A DNA stretch of 64,000 nucleotides. It comes from Cylicocyclus nassatus (taxonomy: Eukaryota; Nematoda; Chromadorea; Rhabditida; Strongylidae). The notes under the pieces are model-generated. The model searched no databases. It saw only the letters and a program-made list of their open reading frames with translations, and was not told the DNA's origin. Positions 1-8,383 of the stretch are shown piece after piece; positions within the stretch are counted from its first letter, which is position 1, and each line of letters begins with the position of its first letter. The position numbers were made by a program, and so were the translations under genes. Location of the stretch: NCBI GenBank assembly GCA_958299035.1, contig CATQJL010000112.1, forward strand, positions 17,893,361 to 17,957,360, written 5' to 3'.

Positions 1-1227
1 TGGAATTAACAGGTTTACAAGGCGTCGTATTTTGCGTTTGGTGCTAGTTTGTAGTTCTACCTCGCAGATAGCTCCGTCGGTTTCTCGCCGAATGTCCGTG
101 ATTCGGGCCAGTTTCCATGAATTTCTTGGAAGCACGGGGTCGCTGACGAGGACCACAGATCCATTCCTCGGTATTTCTTGCCCCGATCGTTTTCTTGATG
201 TATTTTTGACGTGCTTTTCTCGAAGAAAGGTCAGGTAGTGTTCTTGCCAGATTTTCCAAAATTGCTCTGTGATTTTACATGATGATTTAATGGCTTCTTC
301 GGCCTGTCGACGCGTTTGTAATGCCCTCATTTCGTCCGATGGTAAATATTCCGCGTCTGACTCTGCTATCGCTGAAGATCCGTCTAGGAGAAATGTCACC
401 CCCAGTTCGTTTTGATAGAAGTCGATGGGTCGTATTGCTGAGAAGTCTTCATGGGAAGAGCTCTGATATGTCAAGGGACGGGAATTCAAACAAGCCTCCA
501 CTTCCGTTAAGATAGTGTATAAGTCATCCTTTGTCCTCACCGATATTCCTCGCAGAGCCTTGTACAGTGCATGCTTGATTGATTTGATAAGACGTTCATA
601 GAAAGCTCCTTGCCATGGGGCATAGGGTGTGATATGATGCCACTTTATTCCCATATTACTGGTGGTGTATGTAACATTTGCGGGCAGGCGAGAATCCAGG
701 CGGCCATCTTCTAGAATGGTAGCGCTCAAAAGGAAAGTTGGGGCGTTATCGCAGGTTATCGATTCTGGGATTCCTCTTCGTGCTATGAATCGTCGAAGCG
801 CATTTAGAAAGTCCTCTGTCGACATGCTGTTCGTTAGTTCCAGATGTATCATGCGGGTAACTGCGCAGGTGAATAAGCATCCGTATTGTTTGTCATCATC
901 CTCCTTAGAAAGGGTTGGTAAGTCAAAGAAATCAAGACCAACGTGCTGGAAAGGGCGGCTTCTTTGTACTCTCCGTTGAGGAAGATCTTGTGTGTTTGGA
1001 TAATGGTAGGGCAGCGCGTTGAAGCGTCTACATTTCACACCCTTTTGAATGAAGGTTCTCGTTTGCTGACGCAGTCGAGGAATCCAGTATTGACTTCTCA
1101 CCGTCATCATTGTATGATCTATGCTTCGATGATAGCAGCCATGTGCTTCAGCTATGATCAGTCGGGCTAAATGTGTTTTTGGGGTGATGAAGATGGGATT
1201 TTTGGCCTTGGAGTCAAGCGTTGACAT
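1..1227 (-). pseudogene. BEL/Pao integrase, partial, open to the window edge
   Basis: Translating the complement from the ATG at 1225-1227 gives 409 uninterrupted codons to base 1. An HHCC-like region (LARLIIAEAHGCYHRSIDH, then KGVKCRRF) precedes the core; the first Cys of the usual CxxC appears to be Gly. The DDE core is intact by eye: D in VGLDFFDLP, D in TCDNAPTF, and E in the QGAFYERLIKSIKHAL segment. A conserved tail (LNSRPLTY, then GSVVLVSDPVLPRNSWKLARI) follows, as in BEL/Pao and other retroelement integrases. It would integrate the cDNA. It is out of frame with the upstream RT/RNase H reading frame, although the family makes one polyprotein, so this copy is probably a frameshifted pseudogene or carries an assembly indel. 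The C-terminus is beyond the window. Confidence 0.93.
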
Positions 1228-1229
1228 TT

Positions 1230-3475
1230 CTAGTCGTCCTCGTGAGCGCCATATTGATTTTTCATTTGAAACAGGCGTAAAGTGTTTTCCATGGATTTTA
1301 TGTATTCGGGGGACATGAAGCATCGTTGATGATCTTCTATAATTGCCAGTCGTGCCGCCGGTATGCTTGGGCCAGTGATAGGAAGGGGACAATCTTGAAC
1401 ATCTTTCAGGAATGCCATCTTACTGAGCATTTGCCTTCTACGGTTTTCGCTTAGTCTTCGTATCAACTTCTTGAGGAAGATAAGTGCCACCGCCGCTGCT
1501 CGCTTTGCCGACTGGAAGCTCGAAAATCTTGTAATGTCCAAAAAGGTTGTCGCTACTTCAGTCTCCACAGCTGTCTCACAAACGATCAGTGTAGTTGTAG
1601 CGTTCTCCTTTCCCTGATTCGTGTTCTTCAGGTAGTAGAGCTGTGTTGGCCACTGTTTCTCCGGTTTTCGTAAAAACTTTGGTCCTGTCCACCATGGGTG
1701 ATCTTCAAATTCGTAGGACTTCAAGCCTCGAGTTCCAGCATCCGCCGGGTTTTCTTCTGAACTTATATAGTGGAAGTTAACCGCTACTTCTTCCTCTTCC
1801 AATGTAGTGACGATCTTGTGAACTTCATTGACTCTATTGCGCACTAAGACTCCCTGTTTGATATGTTGTGAGTCTGATGATACCCAGCTAAGCGCAACTT
1901 GTGAATCTGAGAGAATGTGCATCTTTCTGGGAGAGGTTTCCGTCTTCACAGCCTTGAATACAGCAAGTGCCAGTCCCGCTGCTATCGTGATTGCGTTCAA
2001 CTCCATCTTTGGTATAGTTGTGCGTACTTTTATGGAGGCCAGTTTCGATTTTGCCATAACTAAGCTGGCTGATTTGTCATAGAGCACGTAAGCACATGCT
2101 GCCATGCATTCCTCGCTTGCGTCCGCGAAGATCGCCAACTGAAATTCCTTTGCATCACTTAGTGCTTTGCGAGACAAAGCTTTTTGAAATCCGTCCACTT
2201 CTTCTCTCAAGGAATCCCACTTTTCTTGAAGACTGCCTGAAATCCTCTCGTCCCATTGCAGTCGTTGTTTCCAAAGGTCTTGCTGAAACACCTTCATCTT
2301 GACCATAAGCGGGATTAACCAGCCTAAAGGATCGTAAACAGAGGCAATGTGGCGAGCAACGAGTCTTTTTGTAGCATATGCTTCTTTGGGTATCTTGCAA
2401 GTGATGGTGATCATGTCCTTTTCTGTATCCCATTGAAGTCCAAGTATTTTCTGAGATTTGCCTCGAGCCAGAGCTTCTTCCGGAATCATTTTGTGCAGTC
2501 CTCTCGTGTTTGACAGAAATTCGCGGAGGTTCATTCCCATTTCCGTGAAGACGTTTCGTGCTTTAATAGCCTTTGCGTTGAGCTCCACTTCCTTGTGCGC
2601 TGTCAAAATAAGATTGCCTACATACAGGTTTTCTCTAATTTCCTTTGCAAGTGGTTGATCGATGACAGAGTGCTCTAAGTGGTACTGTATCGTTCCGGCC
2701 AGTAGGAAGGGCGATACATTCAATCCAAATGTCACTCTTGTGAACCTATATGTGACAATGTTGTCCTCTTCTGCAGGTGAGTTAATGTGGCGGACCCATA
2801 AAAATCTTGTAGCATCGCGATCAAGTTCATGAAGATGAACCTGCAAGAATGCCTTCTCCACGTCTGCTGTGGCTGCAAACGATGCCATTCTAAAGCGAAG
2901 CAACATCGCATACAGATCAGGAAGAATGAGTGGACCTTGGTAAAGTACGTCATTCAGTGATGGACAGTCCTTAAAATGAGATGAGGCATCGAAAACAATG
3001 CGAAGTTTTGTTGTCTCCTTGTGCGGCGTAATCACGGGTTGGTGAGGGATGTAATGCAAATGCTTTCCGACAGTTGCTTCATCTCCAGGAATTTCTTGGA
3101 ATATTCCCTTCTCTAGCTGTTCTTTCAGGGCTTGATCGTATGCTTGGAGTAAATCTGGTTTCGATTTCAGCATGAGCAGAACGCTGTTGAGTCGTTTTTT
3201 CGCTATGGCTCTATTGTTTGGAAGATAAGGATGATCTTCTTTGAATGGTAGCCTCACATAATAGCCGTCATTGCGCCTTTGTATTGTGTCCTTGAAAAAC
3301 TGCGCAACCTCTGCATTGTTAGCTGCTTTTTCTGCGCCTTTAGTGCCCGTGAATTCGCAGATACCGGCCGAATCTATGGCCCAGTACTTGTCCCACCGAT
3401 CCCTATCTTCCTCGAAGTTTGCAGACGAGAGATTCAGAAGAAGCTCAAAAACGTACAGAGCGAGACCTTTCGCTC
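1230..3475 (-). pseudogene. pol: BEL/Pao pol: reverse transcriptase and RNase H
   Basis: An open frame runs from a TGA near 3475 to the TAG at 1230-1232, about 748 codons. The strict start-codon ORF begins with GTG at 3257, but the Pao-type segment WDKYWAIDSAGICEF lies upstream in the same frame, so the real coding region starts further up. The PLPNNRAIAKKRL segment is the classic BEL/Pao lead-in to RT. RT segments include LRIVFDASSH, FLQVHLHELDRDATRFLW and FGLNVSPFLLAGTI. The catalytic YVDD box reads YVGN (2613-2624), so both aspartates are lost. RNase H acidic residues are present in IFADAS, KMELNA and LSDSQVALSW. The normal role is to copy element RNA into DNA in cytoplasmic particles. With YVGN this copy should not polymerise. 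The frame stops three bases before the integrase ATG. Confidence 0.93.
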
Positions 3476-4724
3476 AAAACAGCACTCTTTGCAGTCAACT
3501 ATGAAGAAGGAAGCAGAAAAGTGGAGGGAGAATTCGAAGAAGCAGAGCAGGCATTTCAAGCATGTTTTTGCAGGATTAGAAGGAAAGTCAAACCCGGTGT
3601 CACCTGCTCAGAAGAAAACCAGTAGCGAAGAGAGACGAAGAGGTATCCAGTTGGCACTTGCAGTACCAAAGGAAAAAGATGAAAACAAGCGAAGTCTCAC
3701 AGTGTATACGAGAAGGCACACCCAAAGACAACCTTCTTTGTCAAGAGAAAAGAAGGTATAAATTGGTGGCAGTACATAAGGAACAGATGACAAAAATCGA
3801 AAAGAACTCAAACTGCCCCTTCACTGAACCTTCCGGCAAGCGTCAACAACGAACAAGGAAGCAGCATGGTCTACGGAGAGATCGCTCGGCAAAAAATCAT
3901 CTTGGAAGTTTTGTGGTACAAGACACTAACGATTATATCCAGAAAGTGCTCTGCTTGTGCTAATCATGTATTTGAGCATTCAAAGCCTAGAATTAACAGT
4001 TCCTTGGACAGTTCGTCATATATTTGCCAGGATAAGTTACCTACCGATGCATATAGTGGTAAAAGTAGGAAGATGCTTACAAAGAACGCTTCAGCACAGT
4101 TCGTACCCCCACCAGAAAACAGTTCAAGGAATACGCGCTAGATGATTTTCCCGATGACAAGTTCCAAGTAGTTACGAACTTGCGTAGCCGGGAGTAACGC
4201 GGATTGCGATGCAATTGAGCAAGATAGTGCATGAGAGTTGCATACGATGACCCCTCAGTACCAGTTGAGACGTTCACGGATCGCAATGCTTGCTAATTGA
4301 AAGGCTAGTTGCGAAACGCCAAGGAATGAATCCACGATGCCAGATGCGACATTCCCTTCGACAAAAAGATCTCGGTCCACCGACAAAAACGATTGCAGCT
4401 GCAGAAGGAACGATGGAGCCAGCAAGCGAACGTCTATATATACTTAGTCATTATTACTCATGCATTTTCCATCACTTACACTCATTGCTTGTGTTGCCTT
4501 ACTATCCGCTCATTCCTTGTAGGATGGCACATTCAACACTCCTATCATATGTTTCCTAATCCCCTCTTGTACATTTCTTGCAAGTAGTCCAAATTCACAT
4601 GACCAAGATATTATTTTGGTTTGACTTATCGTCATCATAGTTCCAACCATTTGTTAGTGATTTCGTCACTTTTTCATGCTGATGCTTCGTTGTTTATGTG
4701 TGTGTATATTTCAAGCAGAATGAG
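3476..4724. other. Stretch without a recognised gene, between BEL pol and SL1
   Basis: No BEL gag or LTR could be recognised here. The plus strand carries lysine-rich open stretches (for example 3279-3761, ending KEKDENKRSLTVYTRRH) and a moderately open region to about 4140, but no family is evident. A TATA-like tract lies at about 4433-4440. Some of this may be degraded coding sequence of a retroelement or a host gene; nothing firmer can be said. Confidence 0.4.
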
Positions 4725-4746
4725 GGTTTAATTACCCAAGTTTGAG
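4725..4746 (+). other. SL1: Exact spliced leader SL1 sequence (22 nt)
   Basis: These 22 bases equal the nematode SL1 leader, beginning GGTTTAATTACCC and ending AAGTTTGAG. SL1 is donated in trans to the 5' ends of many nematode mRNAs. In a real SL RNA gene the leader is followed by a GTAAAC-like donor, stem-loops and an Sm site (AATTTTTGG type). Here it is followed by GTGATCGGCAAT with no convincing Sm site, and no 5S rRNA lies nearby. It therefore looks like the 5' end of a reverse-transcribed, trans-spliced RNA (retrocopy or retroelement) rather than an SL gene, though a divergent SL RNA gene is not excluded. Confidence 0.9.
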
Positions 4747-4780
4747 GTGATCGGCAATAAACGCGTGTCGTTCATGCGGT

Positions 4781-4860
4781 GGCTGGTGTGGTTCAATTGG
4801 CAAGGTTGTGGCAACCTTTTTAGGCCCAAGTTTTTAAGCTGCGACTCTCTCAGTGGGATA
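4781..4860 (+). repeat. tRNA-like (SINE-type) head downstream of SL1
   Basis: TGGTTCAAT at 4789-4797 resembles a Pol III A-box/D-arm. It is followed by a 5-bp stem with a 3-nt loop (GGTTG 4804-4808 / CAACC 4812-4816) and a weak B-box-like CTGCGACTCTC near 4839. The same arrangement occurs at 45771-45850 with a better B box. I infer a degenerate tRNA-derived SINE family. It is too degenerate to be a functional tRNA. Confidence 0.35.
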
Positions 4861-5191
4861 GCCTGCAGTCTCCCAACCCGGATGATGCCAAACTTAGATA
4901 TGGGCATGCGAACAACCAACTGCTCTCTCTTCAAACTCTTCGCTTCTCAATAGAGCGCATATGCAGCGCAAATCCGTAGCGCTGTGGGCGCAATCTCACG
5001 TCAACGTTGTGGGCTAACTCCGATTAGGGCTTAATGTAGGTATGGTTTGTTCCTCAGAAATATTCCCATAGGTGACACGTACACTCACTGCTTTGTAATC
5101 GTTTTGACACGTTCACTTTGAGAAAATGCCTTGAACTTGCTGAAGTTAAATGCTAAGAAAAACGAAAGGCAGCGAGCTGACGTGTATAGGC

Positions 5192-5551
5192 CAGAGGCGG
5201 ACGAGGGGGAAAGCCGCTTCCCCTCCCCCCCCCCCCCCCCCACCCTGAGAATGAGTGCGACACATTCTCGGGGGAAAGAAGATTGAACGTAATTTTTTGA
5301 AACTTACTTGCATAGGTTACAAAAATGTGTTGGACTTGTTGGCTTGACTTGTTTATTCTTGTAAATAAATAAAGTAATCTTTTGAATTTTTTAAAAATTC
5401 AAATTAGCCCTATAGCCACGTCCCCTTTTCATAGATTAAGGGTTATGGACCCGCAAATACTTAGAGAAGCACCACAAAAAATCTTTCGGATTGCTGGCTA
5501 AAGCCAGGCACCTTCACTTGAACCCGGGACGGAAATCCAGCGACTGTCACC
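5192..5551. mobile_element. hAT-like MITE with 8-bp target duplication
   Basis: This 360-bp segment is flanked by an exact 8-bp direct repeat GTATAGGC (5184-5191 and 5552-5559), the duplication length typical of hAT elements. Its start (CAGAGGCGGACG), its C-rich tract and its internal part (TTGTTTATTCTTGTAAATAA, then CCACGTCCCC) match related copies at 41500-41841 and 44514-44853. No transposase is encoded. The right terminus is diverged from the CAGTGGCG consensus. Confidence 0.7.
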
Positions 5552-5581
5552 GTATAGGCCTATGAAAAACTAATACCCCGC

Positions 5582-5630
5582 GCGATGCCTTAGGCCCTGG
5601 GCATACCCACGCTGGGCATACCCACGCAAT
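5582..5630. repeat. Short tandem duplication CTGGGCATACCCACG
   Basis: A 15-bp motif (GGGCATACCCACG core) is repeated twice in tandem, near 5597-5626. It is a simple local duplication with no further assignment. Confidence 0.6.
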
Positions 5631-5839
5631 TTCAGTCGCGACCCCATTTGGCAATCCTCCAATTGTTCATAGCCATCGTAGGGGGTTTCTGAATGTACGG
5701 AAAATAGCGCACTTCATCAACAATATATATCACTTTATCAAAGTTGTATACGCTGTGCATTTCGGGTCCCAATAGTGAATTCGAAGACATCTGACAAATT
5801 GCCAGATCGCGTGGGGACTGAAATAGCGTGAGGTATGCC

Positions 5840-6260
5840 TACTCAGACAATCGACGGGACCCCTCCGCCGGACCCTCGGAAACTGCCAGGGTCGCGTCGG
5901 ACCCAGTTGACCAATGAGAGAAGGGCAAATGGGCGGTCCATCGCGGTGGCATCACTGGCAGGCAAATGGGAGGCTTCTCCGGCCCTGCTGCAAAGGTCCG
6001 CCATTTCTCCGGCGCGACTCTGCCAGATTTGACGGACTCCGCGCCGCAGAGATCTGCGCGGCGCGTGTCCGTTAAATTTGGAAGAGACGCGCCGGAGAAA
6101 ATGGGAGGGGTCCGGAGCAGAAATGGGAGGCCTCCGGAGCAGAAAATGGGAGGTATCCGGAGCAGAAAATGGGAGGTATCCGGAGCAGAAAATGGGGGGT
6201 ATCCGGAGCAGAAGATGGGAGGTATCCGCCGGAGAAATGGGAGGGCTCCGGAGCAGGCTG
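5840..6260. repeat. GC-rich foldback with 23-24 bp minisatellite
   Basis: An imperfect palindrome is centred near 6053 (CAGAGATCTG). CCATTTCTCCGGCGCG on the left pairs with CGCGCCGGAGAAAATGG on the right. The right arm carries about six tandem units of a 23-24 bp minisatellite (ATGGGAGGTATCCGGAGCAG) between about 6097 and 6256. The left end (CTCAGACAATCGACGGG) resembles the ends of the MITEs at 42756-43069 and 53705-54230, so this may be an expanded or truncated member of that family. Open frames here are by-products of the repeat. Confidence 0.65.
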
Positions 6261-6466
6261 CGTATCGATTTGGCGCGTAGCCACGCTTGAGATTTTGAGA
6301 CGTTCTTAAATGCGCGCTATCTAGACTATCTAGTGTTGTTGTGATAAAAGTATGGTCTAAATTATCCGTTTATTGCTATCTCTCTTGTACGTATGCTTAC
6401 CAAGTCGATCGACTTTTCATCAGACGTTGCAGATCCTCACTATATCGTTTTTGGCTTGATAGATAG

Positions 6467-7177
6467 GACAAGGCAAGAGTTATGTTGACAAAAGTCTTGG
6501 AGGCAACTCCAAACGATGTTGAAGTTTTGATAGATCTTGCTCAGCTTCTGGAAGGAGTTGATCCGCATGTTAGTTTACATCATCAATTACATTTTACGAG
6601 TTTTGACAACCGGCTCTTCTAGAAATCGCTCACTCTCTATGAAAATGCTTGTGATCTCATAAAAACGAGCGAAGATGGTTTACAAATTGATCCTCCAGCT
6701 GCTATCTTAAACAATATCGGAGCCTTGCACATGACTTTGGAAAATTATGAAAGGGCGAAGGAGTACTTCGAAGCAGCGGAAGCTAAGCTCCAAGTAAGTT
6801 GCATGTGCTTAGCTTCGCTCATTCTCTTCGATCGTTACAGGAAGATTTGGAGGGAGATCTGTGCGATTCGAAACTTTCTTCCTATGTCATCACTATGAGA
6901 TACAACCTCGCTAGATGTTTGGAACACTTGTGCTTGTTCGAAGACGCTGAAGTTTTATACAAAGGCATTTTGAGAGAACAAGAAAATCACGGATTGTAAG
7001 TTTTTTCAAATTAACATTCTGTGCACTCATTCTAGTGCATCATATTGCAAAGGTTATCTTCGTTTCGGATGTCTTGCACGCGATCGAGGGCAGATTTATG
7101 AATCATCGGTGTGGTTCAAAGAAGCGATGTCCGTTGGGAAGGAAGGATCGGTTATCAATGTTTACTCTTTATCCTGT
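6467..7177 (+). CDS. ctr-9: CTR9-like Paf1-complex TPR protein, partial (four exons)
   Basis: Four exons splice cleanly: 6467-6568, 6623-6793, 6841-6995 and 7036-7177. Each intron (54, 47 and 40 bp) has GT...AG ends, and the joined frame gives 190 residues. The product contains VEVLIDLAQLLEGVDPHKSL, AAILNNIGALHMTLENYERA, YNLARCLEHLCLFEDAEVLY and GCLARDRGQIYESSVWFKEA. These follow the order and spacing of the central tetratricopeptide repeats of CTR9 (compare the animal family pattern PPEILNNVGALHFRLGN and [20 protein letters not shown]). CTR9 is the scaffold of the nuclear Paf1 complex, which travels with RNA polymerase II and supports elongation and histone modification. Only a fraction of the roughly 1,000-residue protein is here. 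No flanking exons were found before 6467 or after the donor at 7178, so this is either a dispersed gene with long introns or a duplicated fragment. Cysteine-rich spots (CKGYLRFGC) and lost TPR consensus after VGKEG suggest divergence. Confidence 0.85.
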
Positions 7178-7205
7178 GTAAGCAGAACCGGTTTATTTTT
7201 TGCAT

Positions 7206-7442
7206 TCAAGCATTTCCATTCTCCTCAACACTTTCACTCCTTTCTGCTCCAACTTTTCCTTCCAAAAATTGTGCGATCCGCGCCAACTCTTCTTGCGTCC
7301 TGGGTAGAATTGCCTCATTTTCCTTCCAAGGAACTATCTCATGAGTAAGCGGCTTAAATTTGGATGTGATGGTTTGCTGTTCAAGGCATGTTTTTGCAAA
7401 AGGAGGTTCATTCTTAGTTTGCAATTTTTTAGTCGTAAGCAT
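7206..7442 (-). CDS. Candidate small or terminal coding exon, unrecognised
   Basis: The minus strand has a 78-codon frame ending NGNA-stop. Its stretch FKPLTHEIVPWKENEAIL, then PRTQEELARIAQFLEGKVGA, has natural-looking composition, a predicted helix and codon use unlike the repeats around it. It would be convergent to the CTR9 exons and could be the last exon of a neighbouring gene; a clear T-rich acceptor is not visible. I do not recognise a family. Confidence 0.25.
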   Translation of the reverse strand: MLTTKKLQTKNEPPFAKTCLEQQTITSKFKPLTHEIVPWKENEAILPRTQEELARIAQFLEGKVGAERSESVEENGNA

Positions 7443-7538
7443 GACTCAATCTGTTGTCGTGATTCTCCTCTTTTTCATCAGTTTTCATGTTCGTTTCGTT
7501 GTCAAGCCTTTAAGCTAAATATGTTAAGCTGTGCGTAA

Positions 7539-7742
7539 GGGATCGTTCATACCGCGCACAAAGGCGGACGAAGGCGGACGAAGCTGGACAAAGGCGGACG
7601 AAGCCGGACAAAGGCGGACGAAGGCGCGTGTGAGTGTGTGTGCGTGTCGAGAGAAACGAGACGAGACGAGACCGCGCCTTCGTCCGCCTTTGTCCGGCTT
7701 CGTGCGGCTTCGTCCGCCTTTGTGCGCGGTATGAACGATCCC
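7539..7742. mobile_element. PIF/Harbinger-like MITE, 204 bp
   Basis: The terminal inverted repeats begin GGGATCGTTCATACC, with about 35 bp identical between ends. The element is flanked by a 3-bp TAA duplication (7536-7538 and 7743-7745). GGG termini and a TWA target duplication are the marks of PIF/Harbinger (Tourist-like) elements. The arms inside the TIR are built of a short repeat (AAGGCGGACG / AAGCCGGAC) that runs in opposite directions towards the centre, so the whole element folds back. No transposase is encoded. Confidence 0.75.
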
Positions 7743-8114
7743 TAATATCGGTCGAGAAACAAGCAACGAAAGAGTAAGGGAACTTCATAGGAGAACTTAT
7801 GTTTTTCCTAGCTGCGACGCATTATTCTGGAGGAGTATTGATTTTTTTTGTTTACAAAATCTGATCTACTAGCATTGTTCATCATCTAGGTGCTAATTTG
7901 CTGCGTTAAAATTCTTGTCAGTGACAGAATACTCATTTGATGCCATTTTAGTATCCCAGCACGGTTTTTACGCAACTTTCCATCTACTGCAAGCGCTCCC
8001 AGGTTGGATAGTATGCCAATTTCGCAGGAAAAGTGCGCGTAACTTTCTTCAGAGTAGGTGCCGCAACTAAGGACAGCATTATTTGGAATCGGCGTTCGAA
8101 GCTTTCCGAATATA

Positions 8115-8146
8115 TATCTCACTAGCGGCCCTACGGGCCGCTGTAA
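8115..8146 (-). repeat. Hairpin plus CTAGTGA terminus, Helentron-like
   Basis: Read on the minus strand, a GC hairpin (AGCGGCCC / GGGCCGCT) is followed by CTAGTGAGATATATA. The same layout, a GC hairpin then CTAGTGATATATA, ends the microsatellite-bearing element at 38125-38436. A hairpin before a short fixed terminus recalls rolling-circle (Helitron/Helentron) 3' ends, but the family is not established. The 5' end is not seen. Confidence 0.3.
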
Positions 8147-8383
8147 GTGGGTCGGGGCAGATACATTAGTATTTGCTTAATTGGGACTGCATCTAACTAT
8201 AAGCGGTGTTCAAATCGCCTCTCTAGGAAGAAATAAATAAAAAATCAAGCTTCGCGTGTAGACACAAAAATATCTGATCTTTTCTCCCAAATGCCACCAC
8301 CAGAATTTAGTTATTTGATTCAGCTTGCTTTTTCTGTTGCTTGGTTAAAATCAACATAATCGCTTCCCTAGAAGACTGACCAA

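Larger units (their letters stand above)
1..3475 (-). mobile_element. BEL/Pao LTR retrotransposon, pol region, truncated by window edge
   Basis: Reading the minus strand from about 3475 down to 1 gives the usual BEL/Pao pol order: a linker with a WDKYW..GICEF segment, reverse transcriptase, RNase H, an HHCC-like zinc region and a DDE integrase. The downstream end, including the integrase tail and 3' LTR, lies beyond base 1. No gag, protease or LTR could be recognised upstream, between 3475 and 4700. The copy is decayed: the RT catalytic box is mutated and the frame shifts between RNase H and integrase. The BEL/Pao assignment rests on the residue patterns described in the two part entries. Confidence 0.93.
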
